Part shown: positions 44,561-52,767 of the stretch, piece by piece
Layout of the letters: each line of letters starts with the position of its first letter
How positions within the stretch are numbered: position 1 is the first letter of the stretch
DNA from: Paenibacillus antri
GTDB lineage: Bacteria; Bacillota; Bacilli; Paenibacillales; YIM-B00363
Length of the DNA stretch: 64,000 nt
Direction of reading: 5' to 3'
NCBI RefSeq assembly: GCF_005765165.1
Contig: NZ_VCIW01000008.1
Span: 183,514 to 247,513, forward strand
Notes under the pieces: model-generated
What the model was told of the DNA's origin: nothing
The model's database searches: none
What the model saw: the letters and a program-made list of their open reading frames with translations, nothing else
Made by a program: the position numbers and the translations under genes

Positions 44561-45610
44561 TTAATGGTTTTTTAGCTTCTTTACAACAAATCCAGCATCC
44601 GGCCCTACACCCCTTAAGGTGGCGGACGAAAAGGATCGCTGCCCTTCAAGCCCAACATAATACAGTCCCGGAACGACACTTATCCCCCCGCGATGCAACG
44701 GTTTTCCACCTTCATCGAGTGCCCCGATCCCTTCAAGGTACGGCAAATTAGGTCTGTACCCCGTTGCAAAGATGACTGTATCCACCTGTTCTTTTTGTCC
44801 ATTCGGCCAAACTACGCCATCGTCATAAAAGCGTGTAAACATGGGTTGTTGATCCGGTTGCCCGGCAGAGATTCTTTCTTCATACCTCCCCGTGTCATTT
44901 ACTGCGCTTGAACTCGGTGCGGTTTTTCTGAACCGCCAGAACGGAAAGGTATCAAAGCCGATTAGCCGGACCCAGAAATGCAAATCCAGGCCCAAAAAAC
45001 GTTGTTTTACAAATTGAACGGGACGTAACACTGCTAAAGACGTTTTACTTACCTCCGCCAGTTCTACCCCGATTTGAACAGCTGAGTTCCCGCGTCCTAC
45101 TACTACTACCCGTTGATTCCGAAAAGACGTCGGATTTCGATACTCGGATGAATGGATAATACGTCCTTGAAATAGCTCCTCTCCGGGGATCGCGGGCTTA
45201 TAGGGATTGTGAAACGACCCGGTTGCATTGATGATTGTACGGGAACGGAATTGATCGCCAGCTGTGGTGCGAATTACAAACCCGAATCCCTCTTTCTCAA
45301 CGGACTCCACCCGCTGCTTCAACTGAACCGGCAGTTGAAATTTGTCCCGGTATTCTTGTAAGTAACGAATGACCTCATCTCTCGTGGGATAGCCATTCGG
45401 TTCACCCGGAAACTTCATTCCCGGGAGCGAAGAGAAGCCGGCCGGCGAAAAGAGCTTCAAACTATCGTAGTAACGAGGCCATGACCCGGTGGCTTCTTCA
45501 CCTGCTTCTAAGATCAAGAATCGGAGCCCCTTCTTCTTTAGATGATACCCGGAGGCGAGTCCAGCTTGCCCTCCTCCAATAATGATGCAATCATAAACGA
45601 TATCCATCAT
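44561..45610 (-). CDS. flavin-containing monooxygenase-like oxidoreductase (ArsO-like)
   Basis: The protein has 349 residues from the first ATG of an ATG-ATG pair at 45610, preceded by GGAGGCGCT. The FAD motif is IIIGGGQAGLASGYHLKKKG, the NADPH motif VVVVGRGNSAVQIGVELAEV, and ATGYRPNLPYLEG closes the fold. This arrangement is typical of flavin monooxygenases, including ArsO of arsenic islands; the arsenic genes begin 600 bases away. The gene is preceded by a perfect 19-bp operator and the MarR gene. The assignment to ArsO is inference from context. Confidence 0.75.
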   Translation of the reverse strand: MMDIVYDCIIIGGGQAGLASGYHLKKKGLRFLILEAGEEATGSWPRYYDSLKLFSPAGFSSLPGMKFPGEPNGYPTRDEVIRYLQEYRDKFQLPVQLKQRVESVEKEGFGFVIRTTAGDQFRSRTIINATGSFHNPYKPAIPGEELFQGRIIHSSEYRNPTSFRNQRVVVVGRGNSAVQIGVELAEVSKTSLAVLRPVQFVKQRFLGLDLHFWVRLIGFDTFPFWRFRKTAPSSSAVNDTGRYEERISAGQPDQQPMFTRFYDDGVVWPNGQKEQVDTVIFATGYRPNLPYLEGIGALDEGGKPLHRGGISVVPGLYYVGLEGQRSFSSATLRGVGPDAGFVVKKLKNH

Positions 45611-45624
45611 AGCGCCTCCATTTT

Positions 45625-45643
45625 TACTTGCAATTTGCAAGTA
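45625..45643 (-). promoter_or_regulatory. 19-bp perfect palindrome, probable MarR operator
   Basis: TACTTGCAA and TTGCAAGTA flank a single T. It lies 15 bases before the monooxygenase start. A degenerate copy lies at 46142-46160, upstream of marR. Confidence 0.75.
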
Positions 45644-45658
45644 TCATCCGAAAAAAAA

Positions 45659-46108
45659 TCACCCATTTTGGGTGGAACAGCATAAACTTGTTTTCGACAT
45701 GGCTCCATTAAGGAGTCTCAGTGAACGAAGGACTGTTTCTTTTTCAAATTCGTTCATATGGGAGAAAACCTCATCTAGATAGGCGTTGATTTGTTTATCG
45801 ATCGTCGCAGCCACGAACCTCCCTTCCGTCGTCAACGAAAGAACGTATACCCTTCGATCGTCAGGATCGGACGTCTTCTTCACTAAATTCATCTTCATTA
45901 AAGATTGAACTTGTCGGCTAAAAGTCGTAATGTCGGTACCTAGTGCCTCCGCAACCTGCTGTATAGATGGGTTATGCTGACGATCGATTTCGTAAAGAAT
46001 ATGACTTTGGACTAGGGAAATGTCAAACCCGCCGGCGGAACAACAGTTTTTGTTTAGAAAACCAAACCTACGGGTTAAGATCTGGAATAGTTCGCGAACG
46101 TTTTCCAT
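45659..46108 (-). CDS. MarR-family regulator with two Cys-Cys motifs
   Basis: The protein has 149 residues from ATG 46108 (AGAGGTGAT upstream; the longer frame has no such site). The winged helix includes PSIQQVAEALGTDITTFSRQ and the wing DPDDRRVYVLSLT. Unusually it has Cys22-Cys23 (NKNCCSAGG) in the first helix and Cys143-Cys144 (SLCCSTQNG) at the end. Neighbouring Cys pairs in both termini could bind a soft metal or metalloid, or act as a thiol switch. It is followed by the flavin monooxygenase and is divergent from the ars operon. Confidence 0.88.
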   Translation of the reverse strand: MENVRELFQILTRRFGFLNKNCCSAGGFDISLVQSHILYEIDRQHNPSIQQVAEALGTDITTFSRQVQSLMKMNLVKKTSDPDDRRVYVLSLTTEGRFVAATIDKQINAYLDEVFSHMNEFEKETVLRSLRLLNGAMSKTSLCCSTQNG

Positions 46109-46141
46109 GAGAATCACCTCTAGACCTTGTTTTATCGAATT

Positions 46142-46160
46142 TAATTGCATTTTGCAAGTA
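46142..46160 (-). promoter_or_regulatory. degenerate copy of the MarR operator
   Basis: On the minus strand TACTTGCAA-A-ATGCAATTA differs from the 45625 palindrome only in the right arm. It lies about 35 bases before the marR start, a place for autorepression. Confidence 0.6.
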
Positions 46161-46184
46161 AATAATATCTTAACACCTGTTGCG

Positions 46185-46213
46185 ATGACAATATAATCAA
46201 TTAATTATATAAT
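46185..46213 (+). promoter_or_regulatory. ars operon promoter and probable ArsR operator
   Basis: The -35 is ATGACA (46185-46190) and the -10 TATAAT (46208-46213) with a 17-base spacer. The spacer and the first bases of the -10 form the palindrome ATATAAT-CAATTA-ATTATAT (46191-46210), an AT-rich dyad like known ArsR sites. Confidence 0.7.
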
Positions 46214-46244
46214 GATAACCGAATGGATAAGGGGGTTCTAACCG

Positions 46245-47000
46245 ATGATAAAACCAATTCGGATTTATTTCCTCTGTATGCAAAATCGTTGCAGGAGCCA
46301 AATCGCCGAAGCTTATGCGAAGCATTACGGCGGTCCAAACATTATTGTCCAGAGCGCCGGCTTGGAAGGCGAGGAAGTCCACCCGTTAACGATTGAGGCG
46401 ATGAAGGAGGAAGGAATTGATCTCAGCGCCCACTTTTCGAAGAAGATCGACATGAAGACGTTTATGGGTGCGAACGTCGTTGTTAAGCTTTGCGAACAAC
46501 TGAAAGAGCGCTGCCCGGTTGTACCGTTCGGGATCCAAAATCACCAATGGAATATTCCCGACCCGCTCCCTAGCGGCGATATCGCGGAAGTTCGGAAAGC
46601 TCGAGACGCCATTAAGCTAAAGGTTCTGGAGCTCCTCTCTACCTTGAACGTCCTGCATGCCGACCACGGCACAGCCGCAACCACTGCAAGTACGGAGGAA
46701 TTCGCCGAGTTGTTTAAGCTCCTTGGCGATAGGAACCGATTAACCATCGTCTCCCTATTGAAAGAGCGAGAGTTATGCGTCTGCGAACTGGTGGAGCTTC
46801 TCCAAACGAGTCAACCGAACATCAGTCAGCATCTAAGAAAATTGAAAGATGCGGGATTGTTACATGAATCCAGGAAAGGTCAATGGGTATATTATTCCCT
46901 GAATATGAAGGATAAGCCCCATTTGGAGCCCGTCTTGGCAATCCTTCCATCGGCAAAAGAGAAATTACTTCAACTGACCAGCACGAATTCCTGCAGCTAA
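46245..47000 (+). CDS. ArsC-ArsR fusion: arsenate reductase joined to an arsenic-sensing repressor
   Basis: The protein has 251 residues and two domains. Residues 1-135 are a low-molecular-weight-phosphatase-type arsenate reductase: P-loop CMQNRCRSQ with Cys11 and Arg17, and the relay pair Cys83/Cys90 (LCEQLKERC). Residues 150-250 are an ArsR winged helix with the As(III) site ELCVCEL (Cys178, Cys180) and recognition helix [17 protein letters not shown]. The usual Gly of the P-loop (CTGNSCRS) is Gln here. It is the first gene of the ars operon, 14 bases before arsB, and the operator lies at 46191-46210. It could reduce arsenate and sense the product on one chain. Confidence 0.9.
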   Translation: MIKPIRIYFLCMQNRCRSQIAEAYAKHYGGPNIIVQSAGLEGEEVHPLTIEAMKEEGIDLSAHFSKKIDMKTFMGANVVVKLCEQLKERCPVVPFGIQNHQWNIPDPLPSGDIAEVRKARDAIKLKVLELLSTLNVLHADHGTAATTASTEEFAELFKLLGDRNRLTIVSLLKERELCVCELVELLQTSQPNISQHLRKLKDAGLLHESRKGQWVYYSLNMKDKPHLEPVLAILPSAKEKLLQLTSTNSCS

Positions 47001-47013
47001 ATCGGAGGCCGTC

Positions 47014-48306
47014 ATGATTATCGTCGCATCGCTTATTTTCGTCGTCACCTTAACGTTCGTCATTTGGCAGCCGAAAGGACTCAACATCGGATGGTCCGCT
47101 TCCGCAGGGGCGATTCTTGCCCTTCTGTTTCAAGTCGTAAGTCTCGGCGATGTAGCTGCCGTTACCGGTATCGTATGGAATGCAACTTTAGCGTTCGTCG
47201 CTGTCATCCTCATTTCCCTGATTCTTGATGACATCGGTTTTTTTGAATGGTCCGCCCTTCATATGGCCCGATTAGCCGAAGGAAACGGAAAACGAATGTT
47301 TGTGTATGTCATTCTTCTTGGTGCCGCTGTTGCAGCCCTTTTCGCGAACGATGGAGCGGCCCTGATCTTGACCCCGATTGTCCTAGCTATGGTCCGGGCT
47401 CTGCGTTTTCCTGACAAGATGATCTTGCCTTTCATTATGGCTAGCGGATTTATTGCAGACACCACTTCCCTGCCGCTTGTCGTCAGCAACTTGGTAAACA
47501 TCGTTTCTGCCGACTTCTTTGGGATTACCTTTATCGAGTATGCAAGTCGGATGATCGTTCCGAGTCTGTTCTCCCTTGGCGCCAGCTTACTCGTTTTATT
47601 TCTATTCTTCCGCAAGGACATCCCGCAGGATTACGATGTAAGCCAACTCAAGAAGCCCTCCGAGGCGATCAAAGACCGGGGGCTGTTCCTATGGTCCTGG
47701 ATCATTCTTGGTATTCTGCTGGTCGCTTATCTCGTCAGCGGATTTGTTCGGATTCCCGTTTCCATCGTCGCCGGCGTAGTGGCCTTACTGTTCATCATCA
47801 TCGCCCAGCGGAGCAAGGCGATTGAGACGATGCGCATCATCAAAGATGCGCCTTGGGCCGTGGTTGTGTTCTCCATTGGGATGTATGTAGTGGTTTACGG
47901 CCTGCGGAACGTTGGACTTACTGATATGCTAGGTAATCTAATCGGACAGTTTTCCGAACAGGGATTGTTTGTTTCGACCGTAGGAATGGGGTTCTTAGCC
48001 GCGATCCTCTCTTCTATCATGAACAACATGCCCACGGTCATGATCAATGCATTAGCTATTGACGCGACCAATACAGCCGGCGCCATCCGAGAATCCCTCG
48101 TGTATGCCAACGTCATCGGTTCGGACCTCGGTCCGAAGATTACTCCGATCGGGTCCCTAGCTACGCTCTTATGGCTGCATGTCCTTTCTCGCAAAGGCGT
48201 GAAAATTACGTGGGGGTATTACTTTAAGGTGGGCATCCTATTGACGGTTCCTACACTTTTTTTCACGCTCGTGGGGCTTTACTTATGGCTTGTCCTCATC
48301 TCTTAA
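47014..48306 (+). CDS. arsB: ArsB arsenite efflux permease
   Basis: The protein has 430 residues with about 12 membrane segments. It exports arsenite across the cytoplasmic membrane by proton exchange. Family motifs include the first half ending in [16 protein letters not shown] and the second half [13 protein letters not shown] and [20 protein letters not shown]. The start ATG 47014 has CGGAGG upstream. It is second in the ars operon after the fusion gene and before arsC. Confidence 0.95.
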   Translation: MIIVASLIFVVTLTFVIWQPKGLNIGWSASAGAILALLFQVVSLGDVAAVTGIVWNATLAFVAVILISLILDDIGFFEWSALHMARLAEGNGKRMFVYVILLGAAVAALFANDGAALILTPIVLAMVRALRFPDKMILPFIMASGFIADTTSLPLVVSNLVNIVSADFFGITFIEYASRMIVPSLFSLGASLLVLFLFFRKDIPQDYDVSQLKKPSEAIKDRGLFLWSWIILGILLVAYLVSGFVRIPVSIVAGVVALLFIIIAQRSKAIETMRIIKDAPWAVVVFSIGMYVVVYGLRNVGLTDMLGNLIGQFSEQGLFVSTVGMGFLAAILSSIMNNMPTVMINALAIDATNTAGAIRESLVYANVIGSDLGPKITPIGSLATLLWLHVLSRKGVKITWGYYFKVGILLTVPTLFFTLVGLYLWLVLIS

Positions 48307-48331
48307 ACACTACATTTCAGGAGGATTCACG

Positions 48332-48754
48332 ATGGATAGAAAATTGGTTTACTTTCTTTGTACGGGCAACTCCTGCCGCAGCCAAATCGCCGATGGGTTT
48401 CTTAAAGCATTGGGCGGTGACAAATACGAAGTCAAAAGTGCCGGCCTTGAGGCGCATGGCTTGAACCCTCGCGCCGTTCAAGCGATGAAAGAGGCAGGCG
48501 TCGACATTGCGCACCACACTTCCGACGTCATCGACCCGGAAACGCTAAGCAAGGCGGACTATATTATTACGCTTTGCGGACACGCCAACGATAACTGCCC
48601 TGTCGTGCGTAACGATAAAGCCGAGCGTTGGCATTGGGGGTTCGACGATCCGGCGAAAGCAACTGGAACCGAAGAAGAAATTATGGCGAAGTTCCGTGAA
48701 GTTCGGGATGCCATTAAAGTCCGCATGGAACAGTTCGTGAAGGAAGGAAAATAA
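48332..48754 (+). CDS. arsC: thioredoxin-coupled arsenate reductase
   Basis: The protein has 140 residues from ATG 48332, after AGGAGGATTCACG. It reduces arsenate to arsenite by a Cys relay: Cys10 (P-loop CTGNSCRSQ, Arg16), Cys82 and Cys89 (LCGHANDNC), exactly the B. subtilis ArsC numbering. It ends with the usual [15 protein letters not shown]. The operon therefore carries two reductase domains, this one and the fused one. Confidence 0.96.
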   Translation: MDRKLVYFLCTGNSCRSQIADGFLKALGGDKYEVKSAGLEAHGLNPRAVQAMKEAGVDIAHHTSDVIDPETLSKADYIITLCGHANDNCPVVRNDKAERWHWGFDDPAKATGTEEEIMAKFREVRDAIKVRMEQFVKEGK

Positions 48755-48825
48755 TCCTGACGGGAATGCATGGGAAATTTTCTATACCAAAGAGGATTCG
48801 AAGTTTGAATCCGCAGGCGACCCGC

Positions 48826-48865
48826 GTGACCTCTCCCTATGTTGTACCCCTCATGCCGAGGTCAC
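48826..48865. repeat. 8-bp inverted repeat between arsC and the phosphatase gene
   Basis: GTGACCTC (48826-48833) and GAGGTCAC (48858-48865) are separated by 24 bases. It may be an operator or a weak hairpin in the ars mRNA. No T tract follows. Confidence 0.4.
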
Positions 48866-48900
48866 GATCCCACTGACATCGTTCAAAAGAAAGTAGGCAT

Positions 48901-49335
48901 ATGATAATGGAAAAAGGCTATGATTCGTTGGTGGCGGATCGCATCTTTATGGGTGGTGCATCCGATGTGGAGCAAATGGTAAAGAACGAGCACGTCGACG
49001 TTGTTGTCGACCTTCGTGAAGAAGCAACCCAATGTGCTTATCCTGCCCCCAACGTACTATGGATTCAAGTTCCCATCGGCGACAATGCCGAGACTCCGCA
49101 AGAGGAACTGTTTTAACAAGCAATACACCATGTTATAGAAGCGTACAAGTCGGGAAAAAATGTCGCATTCCACTGTGGAGGCGGCAAAGGTCGGACGGGT
49201 GCCGTAGCCATTGGGACGCTCATATCGCTCGGACTGGCTGACACCATCGCGGATGCGGAACAAAAGGCGAAGGAGATTCGCCCAATCATCAATATTCGCG
49301 AACCGCAACGCGCCGCTTTAGAAAAGCTTTATTAA
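48901..49335 (+). pseudogene. dual-specificity phosphatase gene with an in-frame stop
   Basis: The frame from ATG 48901 reads YDSLVADRIFMGGASDVEQM and reaches TAA at 49114. The same frame goes on without another stop to 49335, with the phosphatase signature VAFHCGGGKGRTGAVAIGTL (HC-x5-R) and a normal family ending REPQRAALEKLY. So one base change split a phosphatase of about 144 residues just before its catalytic loop. It belongs to the ars operon, 146 bases after arsC, and a terminator follows. Confidence 0.8.
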
Positions 49336-49379
49336 CGAAGAAGCCGCCTCCTTAACCATTGGAGGTGGCTTCATTCGTT
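49334..49379. terminator. bidirectional terminator between the ars operon and the Cys-Cys genes
   Basis: GAAGCCGCCTCC pairs with GGAGGTGGCTTC around nine bases. Flanking AACGAA and TTCGTT extend the stem. It is shared by two convergent operons. Confidence 0.8.
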
Positions 49380-49557
49380 AGCGACATGAGCAGCAAACCG
49401 GTTGTGTCTTCTTCCGCGGGAGAAACGATTTAAGTACATTTAGGAGCATATATTGCTTGTCGGAAGCCTTCCTCCGTTGTTCGTGATTCACGAAGAAGGG
49501 TTCCAACTGTTTCGTTTTTGCAGTTACCATCATCTCTGCGACATAAGCTTGTTCCAT
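49378..49557 (-). CDS. small protein with C-terminal CCSC (59 residues)
   Basis: The gene starts at ATG 49557, with AGAGGTAGAGG upstream, and ends at TAA 49378. It begins MEQAYVAEMMVTAKTKQL, is basic and helical in the middle (KASDKQYMLLNVLKSFLP) and ends KKTQPVCCSCR. No family is recognised. It begins 15 bases after the stop of the Cys-rich gene, so the two form one small operon that faces the ars operon. The Cys tail suggests metal or metalloid binding; this is inference. Confidence 0.55.
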   Translation of the reverse strand: MEQAYVAEMMVTAKTKQLEPFFVNHEQRRKASDKQYMLLNVLKSFLPRKKTQPVCCSCR

Positions 49558-49572
49558 GCCTCTACCTCTTTC

Positions 49573-49701
49573 TTAGCAGCAACTTGCCGCTTTCTTCGGT
49601 TCTTCCGGGCAGCAGTTCGCTTCGCAGCAATCGTTCGGTTGAACGTCCTTCTCGCAGCAATCATCGGCACAGCAATCATCCTTGTTTTTCAATTCGCTCA
49701 T
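49573..49701 (-). CDS. Cys-Cys-rich metallothionein-like microprotein (42 residues)
   Basis: The gene starts at ATG 49701, with AAAGGAGGG about eight bases upstream, and stops at TAA 49573. It holds ten Cys, all in five CC pairs: KDDCCADDCCEKD, NDCCEANCCPEE and a final SCC. The other residues are mostly Asp, Glu, Lys and Ala, so it has no hydrophobic core and would fold around a bound ion. It faces the ars operon and precedes the CCSC protein. An arsenic- or metal-buffering role is a reasonable inference; I know no named family with this pattern. Confidence 0.7.
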   Translation of the reverse strand: MSELKNKDDCCADDCCEKDVQPNDCCEANCCPEEPKKAASCC

Positions 49702-49774
49702 CTTTTTCGCCCTCCTTTATTGTCCTTCATCCGTTAAGACGATGGACTTTCAGAAAGGACGCAGACGTCTGTAA

Positions 49775-49914
49775 AAAATAAAGTATTAGATTGGATGTCT
49801 TGATTCCACAGCTTTTAGAATTGCCATACGGCAGCCCATATAAAATAAGTATTAGACTGACCCCTAGAAATCGAAAAAGCGACAGCTGCGGACGAGAAAA
49901 TAAAGTCCTAGACT
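49775..49914. repeat. three dispersed copies of AAAATAA(A)GT-YY-TAGAYTG
   Basis: Near-identical 18-19-base motifs start at 49775, 49842 and 49897, 67 and 55 bases apart. The third is bracketed by GCGACAG/CTGTCGC, which forms a hairpin followed by T5 on the minus strand. This is the main content of the 575-base gap between the Cys-rich gene and 50277; the rest shows no gene I can support. It may be the end of a lost mobile element. Confidence 0.5.
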
Positions 49915-50276
49915 GTCGCCTTTTCATTGAACTAACGTCCTCGAGGGAGCGGAATGACCAAAGCATCAATCAGCAATCGCTTTAATACTTTCCAAGATGG
50001 GTTGTCTCCTCTTTCTTGACTTGTAAGAAATGTGATATTGCGGTGGCAAAAGAGTCGCGCAAATACGTTGGTTGTTAGGATATTTCGAGCGAACATCGGC
50101 AAATATTTTTCTTGCTGAATCTAGCGAATTCCGGTAATTCCGGTTTAGCAGTTACACAACTATTTCCTAAAAGTGGTGCGATAGATAAGAATGAATAGTA
50201 TAATATTCGAGTTCACCCCGATGACCAAACCATGATTGAAGGCGACATGATTAAACTGGAGAAAGGGTTTACTAAC

Positions 50277-50987
50277 ATGAGTATGAAGAAAAAGCTCACC
50301 ACACTTGGTATTACTTTAGGTATTCTCGCAACGTTTACAGCAGGGGTAAGTGTAGGTGCAAGCGGCACCTTGAAAGAGATCAAAGCTCATCTCGATAAGG
50401 GTAAAACTTTCGAACTTAATGGAGAATCTTGGACACCCCGAAATCAAGATGTTGTACTTGAGCCTATCGTCTATCAAGGTACAACCTACCTACCATTACG
50501 TTCGCTTGCAGAAGCTCTCAATGTTCCAGTCGAGTATGACGCTGCAAAGCAGAAAATCAAAATCGGGGTAGATCCGAGAATTCCGATAGCTGAACTAGAT
50601 GGAGTCAAAACTAGTTCCAACATCACTAAGACTAATGATAAGGCAATCACTACACAATTTGGTGAGGATTTAGGGATAAGTTTTATCATCGATGGGGTAA
50701 GTACTAATAAGGATGAACCTAGTGAAATAGTCTTTGATCTGGATAAAAAGTATATCTACTTAGAATTGGTTATAACCGTCCTTGACGCTGACACTGAGAT
50801 GACTGTTGTTGCAAGAGATAATAAATGGGTACATTTTGGTAACCATTTTGAAAAAGGAAAATTAAGAATAGGATATCGTGCAGATATTGTTGATGATTTA
50901 CGTCTTCAGTTCTACTCGGAAGCTGAACCAGGTAAGGAAGGAAGGCCAGACAAGATTCTAGTCTCAGGCACTGTTAAACCTATTTAA
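50277..50987 (+). CDS. secreted protein with copper amine oxidase N-terminal domain
   Basis: This is a 236-residue exported protein from ATG 50277 (GAAAGGG nine bases upstream; the longer frame is less likely). The signal peptide is MSMKKKLTTLGITLGILATF and ends at ASG. One PF07833-type repeat is clear: YQGTTYLPLRSLAEALNVPV followed by VEYDAAKQKIKIG. The C-terminal part is a beta-rich unknown domain (YLELVITVLDADTEMTVVAR). It differs from the protein at 34766, which has two such repeats. No partner genes are evident. Confidence 0.82.
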   Translation: MSMKKKLTTLGITLGILATFTAGVSVGASGTLKEIKAHLDKGKTFELNGESWTPRNQDVVLEPIVYQGTTYLPLRSLAEALNVPVEYDAAKQKIKIGVDPRIPIAELDGVKTSSNITKTNDKAITTQFGEDLGISFIIDGVSTNKDEPSEIVFDLDKKYIYLELVITVLDADTEMTVVARDNKWVHFGNHFEKGKLRIGYRADIVDDLRLQFYSEAEPGKEGRPDKILVSGTVKPI

Positions 50988-51104
50988 CTTTGAATCAAAA
51001 CACAGCGGCAGTAACTATTTCTGAGTTTAGAATATTCACCTCTCGAGCCTAACTTAAAATTACCCTCTCCTGAATACAAAGAAAGCATCACTTATTATGC
51101 TAAG

Positions 51105-51191
51105 CTGCCCAGTTAGCAGCGCGAGGCCGCCGATCGATCCACGGCAGCCTCGTCATGTTGTTTATTGAGCTCTAGTCTCCGTTAGCTCAAC
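51105..51191. repeat. cassette-boundary repeat 1
   Basis: It begins CTGCCCAGTTAGCAGC, has the hairpin GAGGCCGCCG/CGGCAGCCTC and ends TAGTCTCCGTTAGCTCAAC. This is the best complete copy. The lipoprotein gene at 51233 ends just beyond it. Confidence 0.75.
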
Positions 51192-51232
51192 AAATGATGT
51201 TTGGATATATCCCTGAAAGTAATTCGGTATTT

Positions 51233-51802
51233 TCAGGATGATATCATCCATTCCAACTCATCAACCGCTTTCATCACGACGGGGTGAAATAGGTCCCCCA
51301 TCTCGCCTGTATAATGATAAATGAATCCATAGAAACGATTTTCTCTTTTGAACACAGCGCCGCCGCCGAACAGACTTAAATTTTCCGAATCAAGTGAGAT
51401 TATTTGTTCGCTCAATGAAAACGAAAAAGTAAAGTGCTCTGGATCGACGCGTTCGGTTTTAACGTTCCTTTCTCTAAAGTGATTTACGATTAACTCTTCC
51501 GTTTGTTCGGTGGTTTCCCCGCCTTGAAAAATGCGGAATTGAGTTCGATCAAATTTCTTCCCTGAAAGTTCCTTCGCATAGAAAGTCATACCTTTTTCAT
51601 CGAACTCCACGATTAGTCCTTCCGGTACGTACGTAGACAGCCCCAATTCACGATGCTCGTACAATAAAAAACGCATATCGTACGCGTCACCTTCGACCAC
51701 AAGCGGTTCGACCTTATCTTGTGCCCTTCCGCTTTGCATTGTATAATCTGTGCATCCTGCGATTAGGAATATTGTAACTAAAGATAGGAGCAATCGATTC
51801 AA
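51233..51802 (-). CDS. lipoprotein of unknown function
   Basis: The protein has 189 residues with a lipoprotein signal MNRLLLSLVTIFLIAGC (lipobox LIAGC, Cys17). The mature part begins with polar residues and has beta-rich segments (YDMRFLLYEHRELGLSTYVP, FKRENRFYGFIYHYTGEMGD). No named domain is recognised. It is the first gene of the repeat-bounded array: repeat 1 lies past its stop and repeat 2 upstream of it. Confidence 0.75.
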   Translation of the reverse strand: MNRLLLSLVTIFLIAGCTDYTMQSGRAQDKVEPLVVEGDAYDMRFLLYEHRELGLSTYVPEGLIVEFDEKGMTFYAKELSGKKFDRTQFRIFQGGETTEQTEELIVNHFRERNVKTERVDPEHFTFSFSLSEQIISLDSENLSLFGGGAVFKRENRFYGFIYHYTGEMGDLFHPVVMKAVDELEWMISS

Positions 51803-51919
51803 CTTCTGATTTCCCTCCCGCTCGGCTAATTATTAATTATCCTCCATTGTTTAATACAACAAGGTCATACAAAAAGTTGCAATCTATACCTTTATAGGAA
51901 GTATTTATATTCCGTTAAA

Positions 51920-52006
51920 CTGCCCCGTTTGTTCAATGGCCAGAGGTGAACGAAGAAAAAGCGATGGATCGGTTCCACCGCTGCGCTCTTGTCCCCGAAT
52001 GTTTAA
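51920..52006. repeat. cassette-boundary repeat 2
   Basis: It begins CTGCCCCGTTTGTTCAATGG, contains GCGATGGATCGGTTCCACCG and ends CTCTTGTCCCCGAATGTTTAA. The final TTA is the stop codon (TAA) of the minus-strand gene at 52003. Confidence 0.7.
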
Positions 52007-52389
52007 TAATTCTGACAAACTGAATTTATCAAGTTATCTAGAGAGCCAGTGCTCTGTTCGACCTGGTCTACATGATAAAACGTAGAAGTGGTTCCGATTT
52101 CATTTATTTCATTTGTTGGGGAGTAAAGATAAATCTTCTTCCCAGCCCCAAGAGCAACTCCTAACTCAACATGGCTCCCTTTCCCTGCTGGAAGCATGAC
52201 AATCACAACATCTGCAGCCATAACCCCTGAGACTTCTTCATGGCCTATATTACGCAGTTTGGATATTGAGTCTATGTCCGAATGTGTTGTCCAGTCGTAC
52301 GTCTGTTGAAAGCCAAGCGCTCTCAACTCCCTCGCGACTTTCCGCACGTTCTCAATGTTTTTGAAACTGGACGCTATATAAAATCTCAT
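52003..52389 (-). CDS. nucleoside 2-deoxyribosyltransferase-like protein
   Basis: The protein has 128 residues from ATG 52389, after AAGGGTGGGAG; the longer frame runs back into the adjoining repeat. MRFYIASSFKNIENVRKVAR, the YDWTTH stretch and ADVVIVMLPAGKGSHVELGV (with the catalytic-type Glu) are typical of the 2-deoxyribosyltransferase/DUF4406 fold. These proteins act on nucleosides or related N-glycosides; the substrate here is unknown. Its stop lies in repeat 2 and repeat 3 lies 56 bases upstream of its start, so it is a single-gene unit. Confidence 0.8.
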   Translation of the reverse strand: MRFYIASSFKNIENVRKVARELRALGFQQTYDWTTHSDIDSISKLRNIGHEEVSGVMAADVVIVMLPAGKGSHVELGVALGAGKKIYLYSPTNEINEIGTTSTFYHVDQVEQSTGSLDNLINSVCQNY

Positions 52390-52444
52390 TACTCCCACCC
52401 TTATATCGACCAATATAACATGTTTAGCACATAATTGAAGTATC

Positions 52445-52525
52445 CTGCCCCGATAGCTGAGCAATCGGGCAGCAACGTAAACAAGCGGTGGGTTGATCCA
52501 CCGCCGCGCTCTCGTCTCCGTTAGA
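52445..52525. repeat. cassette-boundary repeat 3
   Basis: It begins CTGCCCCGATAGCTGAGCAA, has the hairpin GCGGTGGGTTGATCCACCGC and ends GCTCTCGTCTCCGTTAG. The GTTAG supplies TAA for the minus-strand remnant that ends at 52521. Confidence 0.75.
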
Positions 52526-52657
52526 ATTCCTTGGGTATTACTTTATAGCCAACGAGGTGATATTGGGCTGTTGTGGAGTCATTCTTTAGGTACAATTCAG
52601 CGTAATCCTTGTTGGCCCCAAATTTCATAATCTAACTGTTATTTCATAATAACTCAC
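52521..52657 (-). pseudogene. small frameshifted cassette gene
   Basis: GTG 52657 follows GGTGTGAG-like bases and gives SYYEITVRL; then the frame must shift once to read FGANKDYAELYLKNDSTTAQ and YHLVGYKVIPKEF, ending at TAA 52521 inside repeat 3. If intact it would be about 46 residues. No family is recognised. Confidence 0.35.
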
Positions 52658-52681
52658 ACCATGAGCAGCATCTGCTCAACG

Positions 52682-52726
52682 CTGCCCATTTCCTTTATCA
52701 AAAGGGGCTTATAAGTTAACTAGGCA
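52682..52726. repeat. cassette-boundary repeat 4 (degenerate)
   Basis: CTGCCCATTTCC opens it and AGTTAACTAGGCAG closes it. The central hairpin is mostly lost. The DUF1801 gene ends 40 bases further. Confidence 0.4.
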
Positions 52727-52767
52727 GAGGCAATGCGGACTCTGCGGACGTTAGCGAACCGGTCCGT

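Noticed and set aside
49453..49737. Plus-strand frame over the Cys-rich genes
   Set aside because: The minus strand has two short genes with proper ribosome sites and a shared terminator; the plus frame has neither.
49775..49914. CRISPR array
   Set aside because: Only three copies, unequal spacing, no cas genes.
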